This document shows positions 12,192-23,777 of a stretch of 64,000 bases of DNA, piece after piece. A model generated the notes under the pieces. That model searched no databases. It was not told the DNA's origin and worked only from the letters and a program-made list of their open reading frames with translations. Position numbers and translations under genes: made by a program. Source of the stretch: Neostapfia colusana (Eukaryota; Streptophyta; Magnoliopsida; Poales; Poaceae); the NCBI GenBank assembly GCA_030760725.1, contig JASWHV010000005.1, positions 88,232,622 through 88,296,621 of the forward strand, written 5' to 3'. Each line of letters begins with the position of its first letter. Position 1 is the first letter of the stretch.

Positions 12192-15100
12192 TGTAAGGGC
12201 CTAAGTTTTTGCACACATTCAAAGTGTTCATCACACCACACACACCTCATTTGAAGATACTTTGTGAACACATTTGAAGAGCAAGTAAACACCATCAACA
12301 TGGTCATTAGAGAATAAACTCACAAAATGCAAAAGTGGCATTTCCCACATGCATCATATAGGGGATGGGTATATGAAAAACTCCGACACCTTGCTAGGAA
12401 CGCCCATGCCAAATTTCACCAAAATTCAAGACCTTTTGAGGTAATTTTGGGTATAACTAGAAAGGGGTTAGTTTGAACCCAAATTCAAATTCAAACTACT
12501 TCCATCCAATAAATTCAAAAGTGTGAGGCATATTCTTACTCAGCACATTTTTGTGAGCTCACACCCCAATTTTCACTCCATTTGGAGTTAATCTTAACAT
12601 GAGCTAAGTTTAGCAAATTCAAACTCAATTTGAATTTCAAACTGCATATGTGCTGAAAATATATTCAAACACTTCACAATTTTAATTCTATCCAACTCAA
12701 ATGGCCAGTGGGTAGATAATTCAAATGACCAAGGGTATTTGGGTCTCTACTGTTTAGAGCAGTGGGAAAATTCAATTTCAGAGGTTAAAACTGGAGTGGG
12801 ACCCACATGTCAGCCTCACTAGTGTTTTAACCGACTGAAGTCACCGAGACTCGGTTCTTGCGCACGCCCACGCGATCGCCACGGCACTGCACGCTGCTGC
12901 CACCTCCTGGTCGCTGATCAGAGCCACAAACCGACGTCCTGAGCTATTTAGCTTCGAGCTGCCGACGGCAGCAGCCCGTTTTCACGCTGCCTAAACGTTT
13001 CCAGCACTGAGAATCCAGAGCAAGTCGCCGCACACCCCCACCTCACCACCCCGCCGTCGACCGGCCAAAGCAGTCCCTTCCACCGCAAGCTGAGGCCACA
13101 AACGGCAACGCCGGTCTTTGTTCGACGTGCTACAGCCCTCAGCTGCTCGTGATCAGCTTCGGTTGAGCTTGTCCGAGCCGATCTTCCATCGCTCTGTCAA
13201 CCCGAAAGCTCCTCTGACTCGATGCCGTCGTCCGAGCAGCTCTAAGCTTCTCCAGCATGGCAAACGTGTCTCTGAGGTTAGCATCAAAGTCTAGTAGCTC
13301 TCCCCAAACTCCCTAGCTCCCTCTTAGCGCCGGTTAGCCGGAATTTCAATTCTTCCGATGATCACCGTATAGACCACCGAGAACCAAAACTCAAAATTCC
13401 TCTCGATCACTTGATCACTGGTAATCCTTGTCGAGCTGAAGCTAGAGTAGCACCGCACGGTCACCTCAGCCGAATCCTAGCAGTGATGATCAACCCAGTG
13501 AGCAGAGCACCTGAGTTTGGCCACCGCCGGTGAAAATGGCTCGGGTCGCCGGTGAAGTCTACTTTCCCGGCAATCTCCGGCCAAGAGGAGGGCGGGGTTA
13601 GCTTCCCCGTACCCCAGTGGTGCTTTGATCGTGTTCACCGCCAAGACGAGCTAGCACCGTCGGACCCAAGCTCATGTTCCGCCTCCACCGTCGCCGACTG
13701 TGTTTCCGGCGATGTCGAGGTCTGAGAAGTAGCCCGGCGTGTGCGCCGTGCTCCAAGGATTACGTAGGAAGAAACCGTGTCGAAAATTAGGCAGTAACGG
13801 CCGAGAACAAACCGCGCCACCGTTGCGGTGCGTCGCGCGCTCGGGCGCTGGCGGGAGGTAGACGAAAACACTGTGCATGGGACCCACGTGCAGTGTTTTA
13901 AACATTTTCCTGATTTTCATTTTTATTTCAAACTTCGAACCCACATAACTTTAGTTAGAAAACTCCAAATTGAGTGAACCAAATTTTGTTGGGTTCAGAT
14001 CTCTGAGTACATTCCAACAAATCAAGTTTCACTCTATGAAAATCCTTATTTCTCCAGAATTCATTCTTCAAAGTTTAAAGTGTTTAGAATTTTAACTGGA
14101 GAACACTTTGGAAAAAAATTCTCAAATTTTCTAGTATGTTCACCAAAATATCCCTTAGATACCATAAAAATTTCAGATCCATTTGAGCTCATTTGATCCA
14201 CCTAATGGTGTGATTGATAAAACTGTTCCAGAGAAAATGAAAAATGTCCAGAAACATTTTTCAGAAATTCTCTGAAATTGTTTAGCTCATATCTTTAGCT
14301 AGGAACCTTCAAATTAAGTGAGACCAACTCTATAAGAACCCTCAGAGAATTTAGTTTTCAGAAAGTCATGGCTTGCTCCATGAAAATCCTTAGAACACCC
14401 TAGGAGCTCCAATTAAGGCCAAGTACATAATTATTTTTGGAGAGCTCAAATGAGCATTGCTGCAAATGAAACTTGGCCAAGTCCCTGTCTAGGTTGTATG
14501 CAAACCACAGTAAAAATTTCAGAGTCATTGGGTCTGTCTAGCAAGACTTATAAACTTCACAAGTTTAAATTCAATTCAAATGCATTTAAATTAATATATG
14601 TACTTGTTATCTCATGTAGTCGCTAAGGTCGAGGAGGAACCCGAAGTCTTAGACTTCATTACTCCGGAAGAGCAGCTAGCCTACGACCAAGAGCAGCAAG
14701 GAAAGCTCCGGTTTGCATTAACCTCTTTACAAATTTTTATTGTTTTGATAACTTCCTTTGAGTACCACTTAATTCTAGCATTAGAGTCTTGTTTGAAACC
14801 CAAATGCATAGCCAAGAAAACCCTGGGTTGGGATTAAGTTTGAAAACCTCGTTAGCTACTGCAATGCTAAGATAGTGTAGGATTCAGTACAAGTCGAGTA
14901 GTTGGAACTACTCGCGAGAATAGGCTAGAGGCTCATTGCTCGGGTAAAGATAGCAAATGAAACATATGGCAAGAAAAAAAATGAGACCTAGCGGAGAGTA
15001 AGGGCAGCAGGACTTTGGGGCCTGGGTGCCATAGCTCCGCTTGTGTCGATTGAGGACCGAGCCGTGTGCGGGCCTGTTGAACAAGCTAGAACAGTACCGA

Positions 15101-16112
15101 AGACCTACCGGCTATATGGGAACCGGGAAACTGATGTAACTCGGGTAGCTGGGTATTGAGGCATTGCTTGTCGTTCAGAGGGTAGGTTGAGAGCTTGAGG
15201 TGTAAATCGGCTGGCGGCACTGCAGATGCGCGCACAAACCTCTTGCTCGGGACGATAGGACCGATCAATATTTGGCTAACGGGTGAAAGGTGGTTGCGTA
15301 CGACGTCCGTGATGGTTGCTGTAGGCAACATCGAGTACGGGCGTACGTAACGGATTATTCGTGTAACCCTGCAGGTGTAAGTCGGTTATAATCGCCGTCC
15401 CTCACGGTCAGTGAGTACCACTTTTTCACTGTACCGTGACATAGAAAGAACAGGCTAGATACATGTTAAAAGTTGCTGATTTGAAAGATATACTCTGCTT
15501 GTTAATGTCTTATTGTAGTTTAGAGCTAATTAAAGTTCTTTTCAACTTTGGGCAAAATACATGAGAGAAATGTGTTTCTTGTTTGATTGCGGCCCTCTCA
15601 TGTGCCTTAGCGTAAGATTCTCCAGCACCTGCTGCTAAAACTTGAAAGTAAGGTTCAAATAATTAGGCGAATCCTTTGCGAGTTATTTACCTCATGTACC
15701 CTACAAACCTTCATGTAGAAGTTTCACGTATAGGAGAGATGGGTCAGACTTGCTGAGCCATCATGCTCACTGCATGTGTTTGAAGCCTTTGCAGGGGTTT
15801 ATGAGGAAGGGACTCCCGAGGAAGAGACGGAACCCCCAGAGGGAAACCCCGTCGAATGGGAGTCGTGCATGCCGCCGTGTAAGTGTGTGTGCGTGCTAGC
15901 GGGAACATGTTCACGGGCTGAACGTGAACTGGATGCATAGTCTATGCCCGTGAGTGTGGACTGAACTTATTTTGTTGTAAAAATGTTCATAAACTGGTTT
16001 ATGTAATAAAACTTTGCTTCCGCTTTGTATCATTGATGTGCGTTATCCAGTGCTGTGCAACGCAGCACCCCTCAGCGTGATCCTGGCTCGATGAGGCCGT
16101 GGGGCCGTGTCA
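12192..16112 (+). repeat. Element A 3' LTR
   Basis: This 3,921-bp LTR runs from TGTAAGGGCC to GTGTCA and is followed by the GGGAA duplication. It carries a second copy of the mini-ORF. Exon 14,620-14,700 is open, but its donor is GA instead of GC. The second exon starts at 15,795 and is open to a TAG at 15,938-15,940. The conserved intronic block lies at about 14,985-15,420. Confidence 0.93.
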
Positions 16113-16117
16113 GGGAA

Positions 16118-19100
16118 CCCTTGTTCCCATGCGTACGATGACTCAAGAAGTAGCAAAACTGCACCAGGAATCCCTCCACGACCTCCTCGGACCACAGCCG
16201 ACCGGTTCTTTGCCTCCCTCACGCGGGAACAAGATCTTCTTGCAGCGGCCGAGAGCAACCGAAGGAGGAGGCTCTCGTGGACAGAACAAACCAGAACCTT
16301 TCACGGCCAACCAAAGGCACTTTTGGACGCGCTGGACCTTCACTCTGCTCACCTCCGAAGCTTGGCCCGAGTTGTTGATAGCCGCCGGTGGATTTTCCGA
16401 TTTTCTTTCGGCTGGTGCAAAACCACCACCGGGTAAGAATTATCAAATTCCCGATCGATGTTCATTTGTAGTTCACCAAACATATCACAACCGAGCTACA
16501 CTAGGTAGGCAACAAATTTCCTTCGCAAACCTAGCGTGAAATCACGTGTAGACGGCCTATTTAGCGGTTTTCTGATGGTGCACCGTTGTTTTCACCTCGG
16601 GCGCATGGTGAGATCACCTTTAGAGCCATTCCCGAGCTATGGGGCATTTAGATCAAGCTTCAACATGTCGCCTGGTGCTCTAGGGCTTGGAAACCGAAGG
16701 TTTGAGGGGTTAGGCCATCGGGTAGACGCTGCCGAAGTTACACCGAGCCGCCGCACCGTCGCTAGCCATGGTAGGGTCGTCACCGGCATGGAGCGACCTC
16801 CCCAACGTATTCCTCACATTGATTAAGGGGCTGGCAGCGAGTTTAGGGCCTGGAGGTGGTCGGGAGGACGTGTTCTGGCGAGGTCGGGCTCGGGGGACGC
16901 GTGGGAGCCGAAGGTAGAAGAAGGGCCCGGCCCCACAAGTGTGCCTCAGTGTTAAAAGGGGCTGGATCCTCTGCGGCATCGGATCGATCTTTTGCTGCAT
17001 GGGGAAGACTCAGTAGCTCCGTGTGGCGTGTCAGAGAAGGCGCGGCGTAGCACCAGACCCCGCTGTCAGAGTTTTGAAATTTCCCTGATTTAATTTGAAT
17101 TACAGATTTCCATCAAAATTTAGAAGAGCATAACTTTTGCTAGGAAACTTAAAATTGAGTTATTCAAATTGGGTTAGGTTCAGGTTGAAACACTATATCC
17201 AAATATGAAACCCAATTTGTATGAAACTTAATAATAAATTCTGGAAAATTCTTTGAAGCTTTTCAGTAAACAAAATTTAGAGGGAGTTTGGTTCATACAA
17301 AAATCCTCAAATTTTGCCAGAATAATCCTTAGGATATTATTGAACTCCTGTAAAATTTACAGCTCATTTATATTTGAATTGATTAGGAGAATTCAGAATA
17401 CAATCTGCTGAATAAAATGTATACAGAAACTTTTTCAGAAAAAGTCCCAGCTTTGTAAGATCATTTCTGGGAAATTCTGAGCTCCAAAAATCCTAGGCAA
17501 ATTCATGCAGGCTCTATGAACTAAAAATTGAAATTGTAGTTTACTAAGTTTGGCATGAACATGTGAGTTACTTCAGAATTAATTCCTTTTAGCAAAAATG
17601 CTTAGGGAGTTGTTTCTGAATAAACTACTCAGTGAAAAGTGCCAATTTTTGGTCCAGAATAGTTTCCTGTGAAAAGGAACTCACACGAAAAATTTCAGCT
17701 AAAGACCTCTGGATCAGTACTATCTAATACACTTCGCTTAGGTGAAAATACTCCAATTAGGAAAAGCACTTAGCACTTGATTACAATGGCTTAACCCAAC
17801 TCCAACCATTTGCACCAGTTTCATTTTAAATTCTTAAACAGAGATCTGGTTTTAAACTTATCATTAGGCTTGATAGCAAAAGCTTTACAATTAAATACAT
17901 ATGCATTTCATATCGCATTTTCATCGAGGTGAAGAAGTGAGAAGCAAGTGAGGTGGGAATCAAGGAGCAAGGGGGGCAAGTGATCAAGCCTCAAGTGATT
18001 GACTACACTAACTGATTTTATATTCTTAGTCACCTGCAAAACAGGCAAGCCCCGGTTTGCATTCAAGATATTTTTATAAAGCTTTTCATTTATAGAGATC
18101 ATAGCTATGAGATGATTGCATTAGGTCTAGTTGATATTGAAAACCCAATTGCATAACCAGATTAACCCAAGAGAGAATGGGTAGAGTAGCACCTCCTTGA
18201 GGGGATTTAGGCTACGCTAAATGTTACTTTGGAAGGACCGGTAGAAGTCGACTAGTTGGAATTGACTCGCGAGTTTAGGGCTTGGTCTCATCAGAACGGG
18301 TTATGAATAGAATCAATGAGGAAAATTCACAAGTGCGAAATTGAGACCGGGCGGGGAGATAGAGATGCAGCAGGCTGCGGACCGTGCGTGCATAGCCCTG
18401 TCTGTGTCGGTTAAGGCCCGTACATACCTGGCCCTGTTGTTCAAATTTGAGTTGTGTATCGGGCGCATACTGGCTATATGGGACCCAGGAAACCAATGTA
18501 CCTCATGAGATCCACATGGGAACTTTTCCGATCGGCTTAGGCTTTCGGCGTCAGTACAGCAGGAGGTAACTCGCTCAAGAACATATCACTACGGGTATGT
18601 AACTTGACGGACCTTGCTGTTCAGGTCGATGGGACCGCGTCTGATGTGGATGAACTTTGGAAAGGTGGCTGCGTATGACATCGGTCGAGTTCGCTGCTGG
18701 CAACTCGAAGATTGGTGTATGTGTCGTGCAGTCCGGGCGTGTGCTGGCTCGAATCACCGTCGCTCGTGGTTATATGATCATACTTGGACACTGAGTCTTG
18801 ACGTAGTAAGAACTGAAGCGAATTCCTTTGAATTTGATAAGGCTTGTGATTTAAATTGTATTGCAACCATGCTTGAATTAGAAATAGTGCCAATTAAACT
18901 TTACTTCACCTTGTGCAAGAAGCATCGTAGCAAAGCGTTTCTTGTTTGATTGTGGAGTTGCAATGCTGCTTGGCTCAAGGTCTTCAAAATGAGGCTTTAA
19001 AATTTGAATGTTAAGGATCAATAATAGATGAGTCCTTTATGCAAATTCAGCTACCATGTTTCAATCCGTCGTGCATGTACAGTTTCTTGTTTAGAGTAGA

Positions 19101-19506
19101 CGGATCAGTCTTGCTGAGCCTATGTGCTCATGCTTGCTATATGAGTAGTTTTGCAGGTTAACATCGATGATTATGAGGAGGTTGTCCGGTAAGACTCGGA
19201 TACCTCCGAGTCATTTAACACATGGAGAACCCAGCCGCTGCCGTATGACTTCGTATTACTAGCGAGAAGTGTCCGCGGGCTGGACATCTTCTCTAGTGCT
19301 TAGTAAATATTAAGCATGAAAAATTTAGTCTTCCGCTGTAGTTATTTCATGTAAATTATTTACAAAGAACACTTGTAAGCTTCCACATTTGATTTATGTG
19401 ATACGGTTTCCTTATATGTGTGCTGTTGGGTGCCGCATATCACGGCATCACCCAATGCGATTCTCAGGCGAGTGGGACGGCCCCGTGATTGGGTCAGGCC
19501 CTCACA
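16118..19506 (+). repeat. Element C 5' LTR, right part
   Basis: This continues the LTR begun at 72 and ends with CCCTCACA at 19,506, directly before a PBS. It resembles the B LTR (AGCATAACTTTTGCTAGGAA near 17,130 versus 25,568) and holds the shared block at about 18,335-18,790. A GC-type donor motif ACAG|GCAAGCCCCGG lies at 18,041-18,055, but the flanking exon is not open, so the mini-ORF appears lost here. Open frames at 16,043-17,050 on both strands are unsupported. Confidence 0.85.
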
Positions 19507-19509
19507 GCG

Positions 19510-19522
19510 TGGTATCAGAGCC
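19510..19522 (+). other. Element C primer binding site (tRNA-iMet)
   Basis: TGGTATCAGAGCC starts three bases after the LTR end at 19,506. It matches the complement of the initiator Met tRNA 3' end and fixes element C as a + strand retrotransposon. Confidence 0.93.
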
Positions 19523-19825
19523 GCATTGGGAATAGCACACGGAATAAGGATCGTATTACGACAAAAATTTAGGATACAGTGAGGATACGGTACTAGGCCC
19601 ACATAAGGACTACTATATTAGTCTAATATGAAGGTGGCAACTTAACTTATGTGCTTATGTCGGAAAATCCTGCATCTCGGGACTTCCCATGTCTTGGGGG
19701 TTGCATGTAAGCACTTTCCACCAGTGCGGACAAGCTTAAGGGTGGAGCCCCACGGGTGGCAGGTAACCCGGCCACCTTTTGTATCCTCTACGACTCTTCA
19801 TGGCATTTGAGGTATTCGAGCAACG
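19523..19825 (+). other. Element C leader, truncated by copia insertion
   Basis: This noncoding leader is homologous to the A leader at about 4,960-5,150. It ends abruptly at CAACG (19,821-19,825), where the copia LTR begins. In A the same homologous run continues (CGAGCAACGCCC near 5,142-5,153), which confirms the insertion point. Confidence 0.8.
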
Positions 19826-20671
19826 TGTGAGACCTATTTGTGCCGAATACATTGGCAATGACGATAAAAGTTTTGAATTCTGCCAAAACACTCTTTTTGT
19901 CAAGGTCCGACTCTAGGTCCGAGCTCCGACAAGATCCGACGTAAGGTCCGACTTGCTATGGCTAGGTCCGACATGTGTTTGATTAGCTCCGGTGGTAGGT
20001 CCGACTAGCTTTGGAAAGTTCCGGTGCTACGTTCTGCTAGCTTTGGTAAGCTTCGGCTCAAGGTCCGGTTAGCTTTGGCAAGGTCAGGAGCTAAATCGCA
20101 ATGGTTCTATTTTTACCATGCAAATGTTTCGAACTTGCTTTACATCTATGGGAATTTTGCTTAGTATTCTTTTACTTCGTTTTTAAGTGTTATGGCTGTT
20201 TACGGTGGTTAACATTTTGCTATGGTTTGCAACATGCTTATGTGAGGTGTTCACGTAAGGTGTTGTTGTTTTTGGAACTAACGTGAGTCAAGTCACAGAC
20301 TTGTGCTCAAAAGTATTGGTTGTTTATTCATGTGCAGGTGTTGCTTGAGTTCAAGATATGGCTGGTGACAGGATCCATTGAACTAGTCTTAGGGAGAAGA
20401 TGAGGTTCAACAACCAAGCTCGGGAGGAATTGTGGTTGAGTTGATCGGGCGGTCGCGTAACATGTTTGGATCAAGAACAATGCATATGAAGGTATCGTGG
20501 ACGTTGTTGGAAGGTGTTTGCACGTGTGCAAGGAGTGCATGGATGTGCAACATGGTTCCAAGGCGTGATGAAGAGATGTGGACGTAAAGAATTTGTAGGA
20601 AACATCCAACCGGCTGGATTATGGACTCAGGCTGCGGCTGAGTCGGTTATGGCTCAAATATGGAAAGATTT
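19826..20671 (+). repeat. Element G (Ty1/copia) 5' LTR, left part
   Basis: The LTR starts with TGTGAGACCT at 19,826 in the leader of C. It is split by the CACTA element at 20,672 and resumes at 56,300, ending at 57,083. Joined length is about 1.63 kb. The putative 5-bp target-site duplication is CAACG (19,821-19,825); the second copy is outside the window. Near its start the LTR has a cluster of TCCGAC motifs. Confidence 0.8.
19903..20095 (+). repeat. Degenerate TCCGAC / TCCGG repeat cluster in copia LTR
   Basis: Six TCCGAC hexamers lie between 19,906 and about 20,005, and related TCCGG/TTCGG motifs continue to about 20,075 between AGCTTTGG words. The cluster begins about 80 bp from the LTR start, where the U3 enhancer would be. 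The core CCGAC is shared with DRE/CRT sites, but the preceding base (T) does not fit the A/G of the plant consensus. A regulatory role is only a possibility. Confidence 0.5.
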
Positions 20672-21190
20672 CACTACAGGGATACGATGGACTTACGACG
20701 GCCAAGGCCGTTGTAATTAAGTCATAAACCGTCGTAAGTAAGCTACTTACGACGATATTTCCTTACTTACGATGGTATAGAGCCGAGGTAATTATTTTGT
20801 CGTAAATAAGCTAACTTACGACGGCTACCGTTGTAAATAAAGTAACTTACGACGGCGTCGTGCATCCGTCGTAAGTAACGTGCGTTGGGCCACCACTACT
20901 TACGACGGTATTTCTTACTTACGACGGTATAGAGCCGAGGTAATTATTTTATCGTAAATAAGCTAACTTACGACGGCTACCATCGTAAATAAAGTAACTT
21001 ACGATGGTGTCGCGCATCCCTCGTAAGTAACGGCCCAGGCCACGTGGTGGCCCAAGGCACGTTACTTACGACGGTTTTACTGACCGTCGTAAGTAGCAGA
21101 AGCTAACTTACGACGGTTTTACTGACCGTCGTAAGTAGCAAAAGCTAACTTACGACGGCTTCTGGGCAGTAGCTGTCGTAAGTTATGTTT
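20672..21190. repeat. CACTA left terminal and subterminal repeats
   Basis: About twenty copies of ACTTACGACGG or close variants lie in both orientations. Several form near-perfect hairpins. At 21,064-21,075 and 21,083-21,094 two 12-bp arms (ACTTACGACGGT / ACCGTCGTAAGT) flank TTTACTG. The same hairpin recurs at 21,106-21,136. In En/Spm elements such subterminal motifs are bound by the TNPA-type protein. That this ORF1 product binds here is an inference. Confidence 0.88.
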
Positions 21191-21349
21191 GTAATTTAAA
21201 AAAAAACAGAAATGCACTAACCTAGCCCGATGGCCAGCTCACAGAACAAACAGTTATAAAACAGGAGTAAACAGTCATAAAACAGTTCATACAACAGTTC
21301 ATATGCATCACACACAACAGAAACTACAAACGGGCTACACACTACCCCC
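21191..21349. other. CACTA 3' noncoding stretch
   Basis: This sequence lies between the subterminal repeats and the likely ORF1 stop codon (21,352-21,350 on the minus strand). I see nothing else in it. Confidence 0.5.
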
Positions 21350-21487
21350 TCAACTACCTCCGGAGCCGAAGAAATTATCTCCACGCGTCTCTCTTGGAAC
21401 CGGTAGCTGTGGCGATGGAGTAGAGGCCTCCGTCGCTGAACCCTACAAAACACATGAGTAGTTACGACGGTTTGGATTCAGATATCA

Positions 21488-21663
21488 ATGTCTTTCTCTT
21501 TTTTCTCACTCTCTTCCTCTCTCTATACTTTTCGTCATCTCTGTCACTCTGTTCCTCTATCTCTGTACTATTCATCCCTTATTTATGTCAGTCTCACTCA
21601 CACCCTCTCTCGCACTCTCTCTCTCCCTCTATTGCAACACTCCATCTCTCCATCTCACTCTCA

Positions 21664-21696
<33 letters not shown>

Positions 21697-21760
21697 TCTC
21701 GCACTCCCTCTCTCCCTTCTGTACCACTATACATCTCCCTCTCTCCTTATGTTAGATGAA
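21488..21760. repeat. CT-rich microsatellite in CACTA
   Basis: This is an impure (CT)n/(TCTCTC)n tract, longest at about 21,655-21,720. It lies within or between the last introns of ORF1. The long open frames across it are compositional artefacts. Confidence 0.9.
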
Positions 21761-23329
21761 AATACACTATTAAAGAGTGTATTACATGTACCGGAGGCAC
21801 CTGGGCTGCGGGCTCCTGTGACGGAGTCACCTGTGGTGGCTGCCACGCAGGAATCGCGATTTGTTGGCCGTTCTGTCGAGCTAAGGTCTATAATTAGAAA
21901 ATATTAGAACATATGTATTACTGAAATGTTATGAAAGTAAACTACAGTAATTGAAATTACTTACCTCCATCGCTGCCTGCATCTGGGCCATGTAGTTAGC
22001 TTGGTACTCCTGGATGGCCCTCGTCCTGTCGAGCTCCTCCTGGGTCCGCGTCAACCTCTCCTGCATGGCACGGAACTCCATGTCCCTCTGTGAGAGACGG
22101 CCACTCGACGGCCCAACCGACGAAGTCTGCGTCGATGAAGTGCCTCTTCCAGGTCGCGCCGACCACGAGTCGACAACTCCATCAAAAATGGCAACCTACA
22201 AAAGAAAGAAAAATAATAAGTAAAAGAAGGAAAAGTGAAAAACCTAAATCAAAGAAACCAACTCAGCGGCCATGTGCCTTCCCGCCGCCGCTTGCATACA
22301 CGGCTTGAGGGTCGATTGGCGCGTTTTCCCAATCGTACCCTTCACCGTGTATTTTGACGACTTCCTTCCCGTACTTTTCCTAAAAAACATAGAAATGGTG
22401 TTAGTGTGTCAATTATAATATTAGTTATAATTAAATTGAATAATTATGAATACTTACCAATCGATCGGTCGCGACCTGACTGCACTGCCATTGCTGTGAC
22501 TGGTCACTTCCCTTGTGACCTCTCTTTCCAAACCTGGGTCGCGCTAGGCTCCTGGCCGGTCTCTATCTCTCCTGTAGATGCGTGTTAGTAGGATAAATAT
22601 GTTATGAACACATAAACAAACTTATAATATACTTACCATGCATTTAGCCAAACGCAAATGACCATCGGCGCCATAGGTGTGCTTCCCGTCGGACCCTCTG
22701 CATCCTCGAGCCCTCATGGACTTAGCTTTGAAGTCATCGCTAGCCCAATACCGACAGAGAGCTCGGTATGCGTCGGGGTGACCCTCTAACCAGGAAATAC
22801 TAACCCGCACATATTAGTATATCATTCAACTGTTAACATAAGTAACTATTGAGTTTTTTTTAACAATTAGAACTTACCTCTGCGTATTGATCCTCTGTCA
22901 AGTACGTGTCGGAGTCTCTTCTAAAGGGACCCCGTTCCTTCTTCTGCTGATGCCGTTTCTGGGAGTCGTTAACGGCCTGTATGCGGGCGTACAACAATGC
23001 CTGCATCACGAGCTTCTGAGCATTTGTGTGGAACACGAGTGTCGCGTGCTCCATCATGCTCTCGCTCGTTTCCTCTAAATGGTACCTCAGCTTTAAGAAA
23101 ACAAACATTTATTCAATATGCATTAACAATTTAAATGAGTTGAATAATGTAAGCATTTAAACTTACCATAAAATCGTTCCACATGACCCCCTGAAGAGTG
23201 TCGTGCACCTCGTGCGAGACACGAGCATAGTCGTCCCACGACAAAGCAGGGACACCATCGATGACACCGGGATAGGTCAAACGCACTAAAGCCCCGATGA
23301 CACCGTTAACCTTCCTATGGTGTCCCCGG

Positions 23330-23777
23330 TGAGAAGGCCCGACCGCGATCACGGGAAGGGGCACCTTGCCCGGGAATCGCATTGGGTGGTGCCGTGTTAT
23401 GCGGCATCCAACAGCACAGACATAAGGAACACGGTATTACATAAATCAAAGCGGAAGCTTACAACTGTTCTTTGTAAATACTTTACAGAAAGTAGCTACA
23501 ACGGAAGTCTATAAACAGCTCACGTCGAATATCTAAGAAGCACTCGAGAAGAGGTCCAGCCCGTGGACTCCTCTCGCTAGCAACAGGAAGACATGGCAGC
23601 GGCTAGGTTCTCCAAGTGTGACATGACTCGGAGTTCTCGAGTCTCACCGGACAACCTTCTTTGTAGCGTCGATGTTTATCTGCAAAACCACTTATATAGC
23701 AAGAGTGAGCACAAACGCTCAGCAAGACTTAACCGTCTCTCCTAAGACATGAAACTCTAAATGAAAGTAACCTAAGA
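23330..23777 (-). repeat. Solo LTR F, left part (U5 end)
   Basis: Read on the minus strand this is the 3' end of an LTR close to that of element C, including the AATCGCATTGGGTG/GCCG end region. It starts at TGAGAAGG on the plus strand, preceded by CCCGG (23,325-23,329). It is cut by element B at TAAGA (23,773-23,777). It interrupts ORF1 exon 3 of the CACTA. Confidence 0.85.

Larger units (their letters stand above)
906..16112 (+). mobile_element. Element A: Ty3/gypsy LTR retrotransposon, old and defective
   Basis: This is a 15.2 kb insertion bounded by GGGAA at 901-905 and 16,113-16,117, a perfect 5-bp target-site duplication. Order: 5' LTR, initiator-Met PBS, 1.5 kb leader, pre-gag ORF, gag, protease, reverse transcriptase, RNase H, integrase with chromodomain-like tail, polypurine tract, 3' LTR. 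The gene order with integrase last is that of Ty3/gypsy. The long LTRs and C-terminal tail suggest a Tekay/Del-like chromovirus, which is inferred. The first ~215 bp of the two LTRs differ at about 8 positions (~4%). The coding region has many stops and frameshifts, so A cannot move by itself. Confidence 0.93.

Noticed and set aside
16043..17050. Overlapping frames of 64-146 codons that look like a small gene cluster
   Set aside because: They lie in the C LTR just right of the A insertion; no domain and no codon pattern shared with other LTR copies.
20672..21190. Regular short repeats resembling a CRISPR-like array
   Set aside because: Motifs alternate orientation and spacing varies; they are CACTA subterminal repeats in plant DNA.
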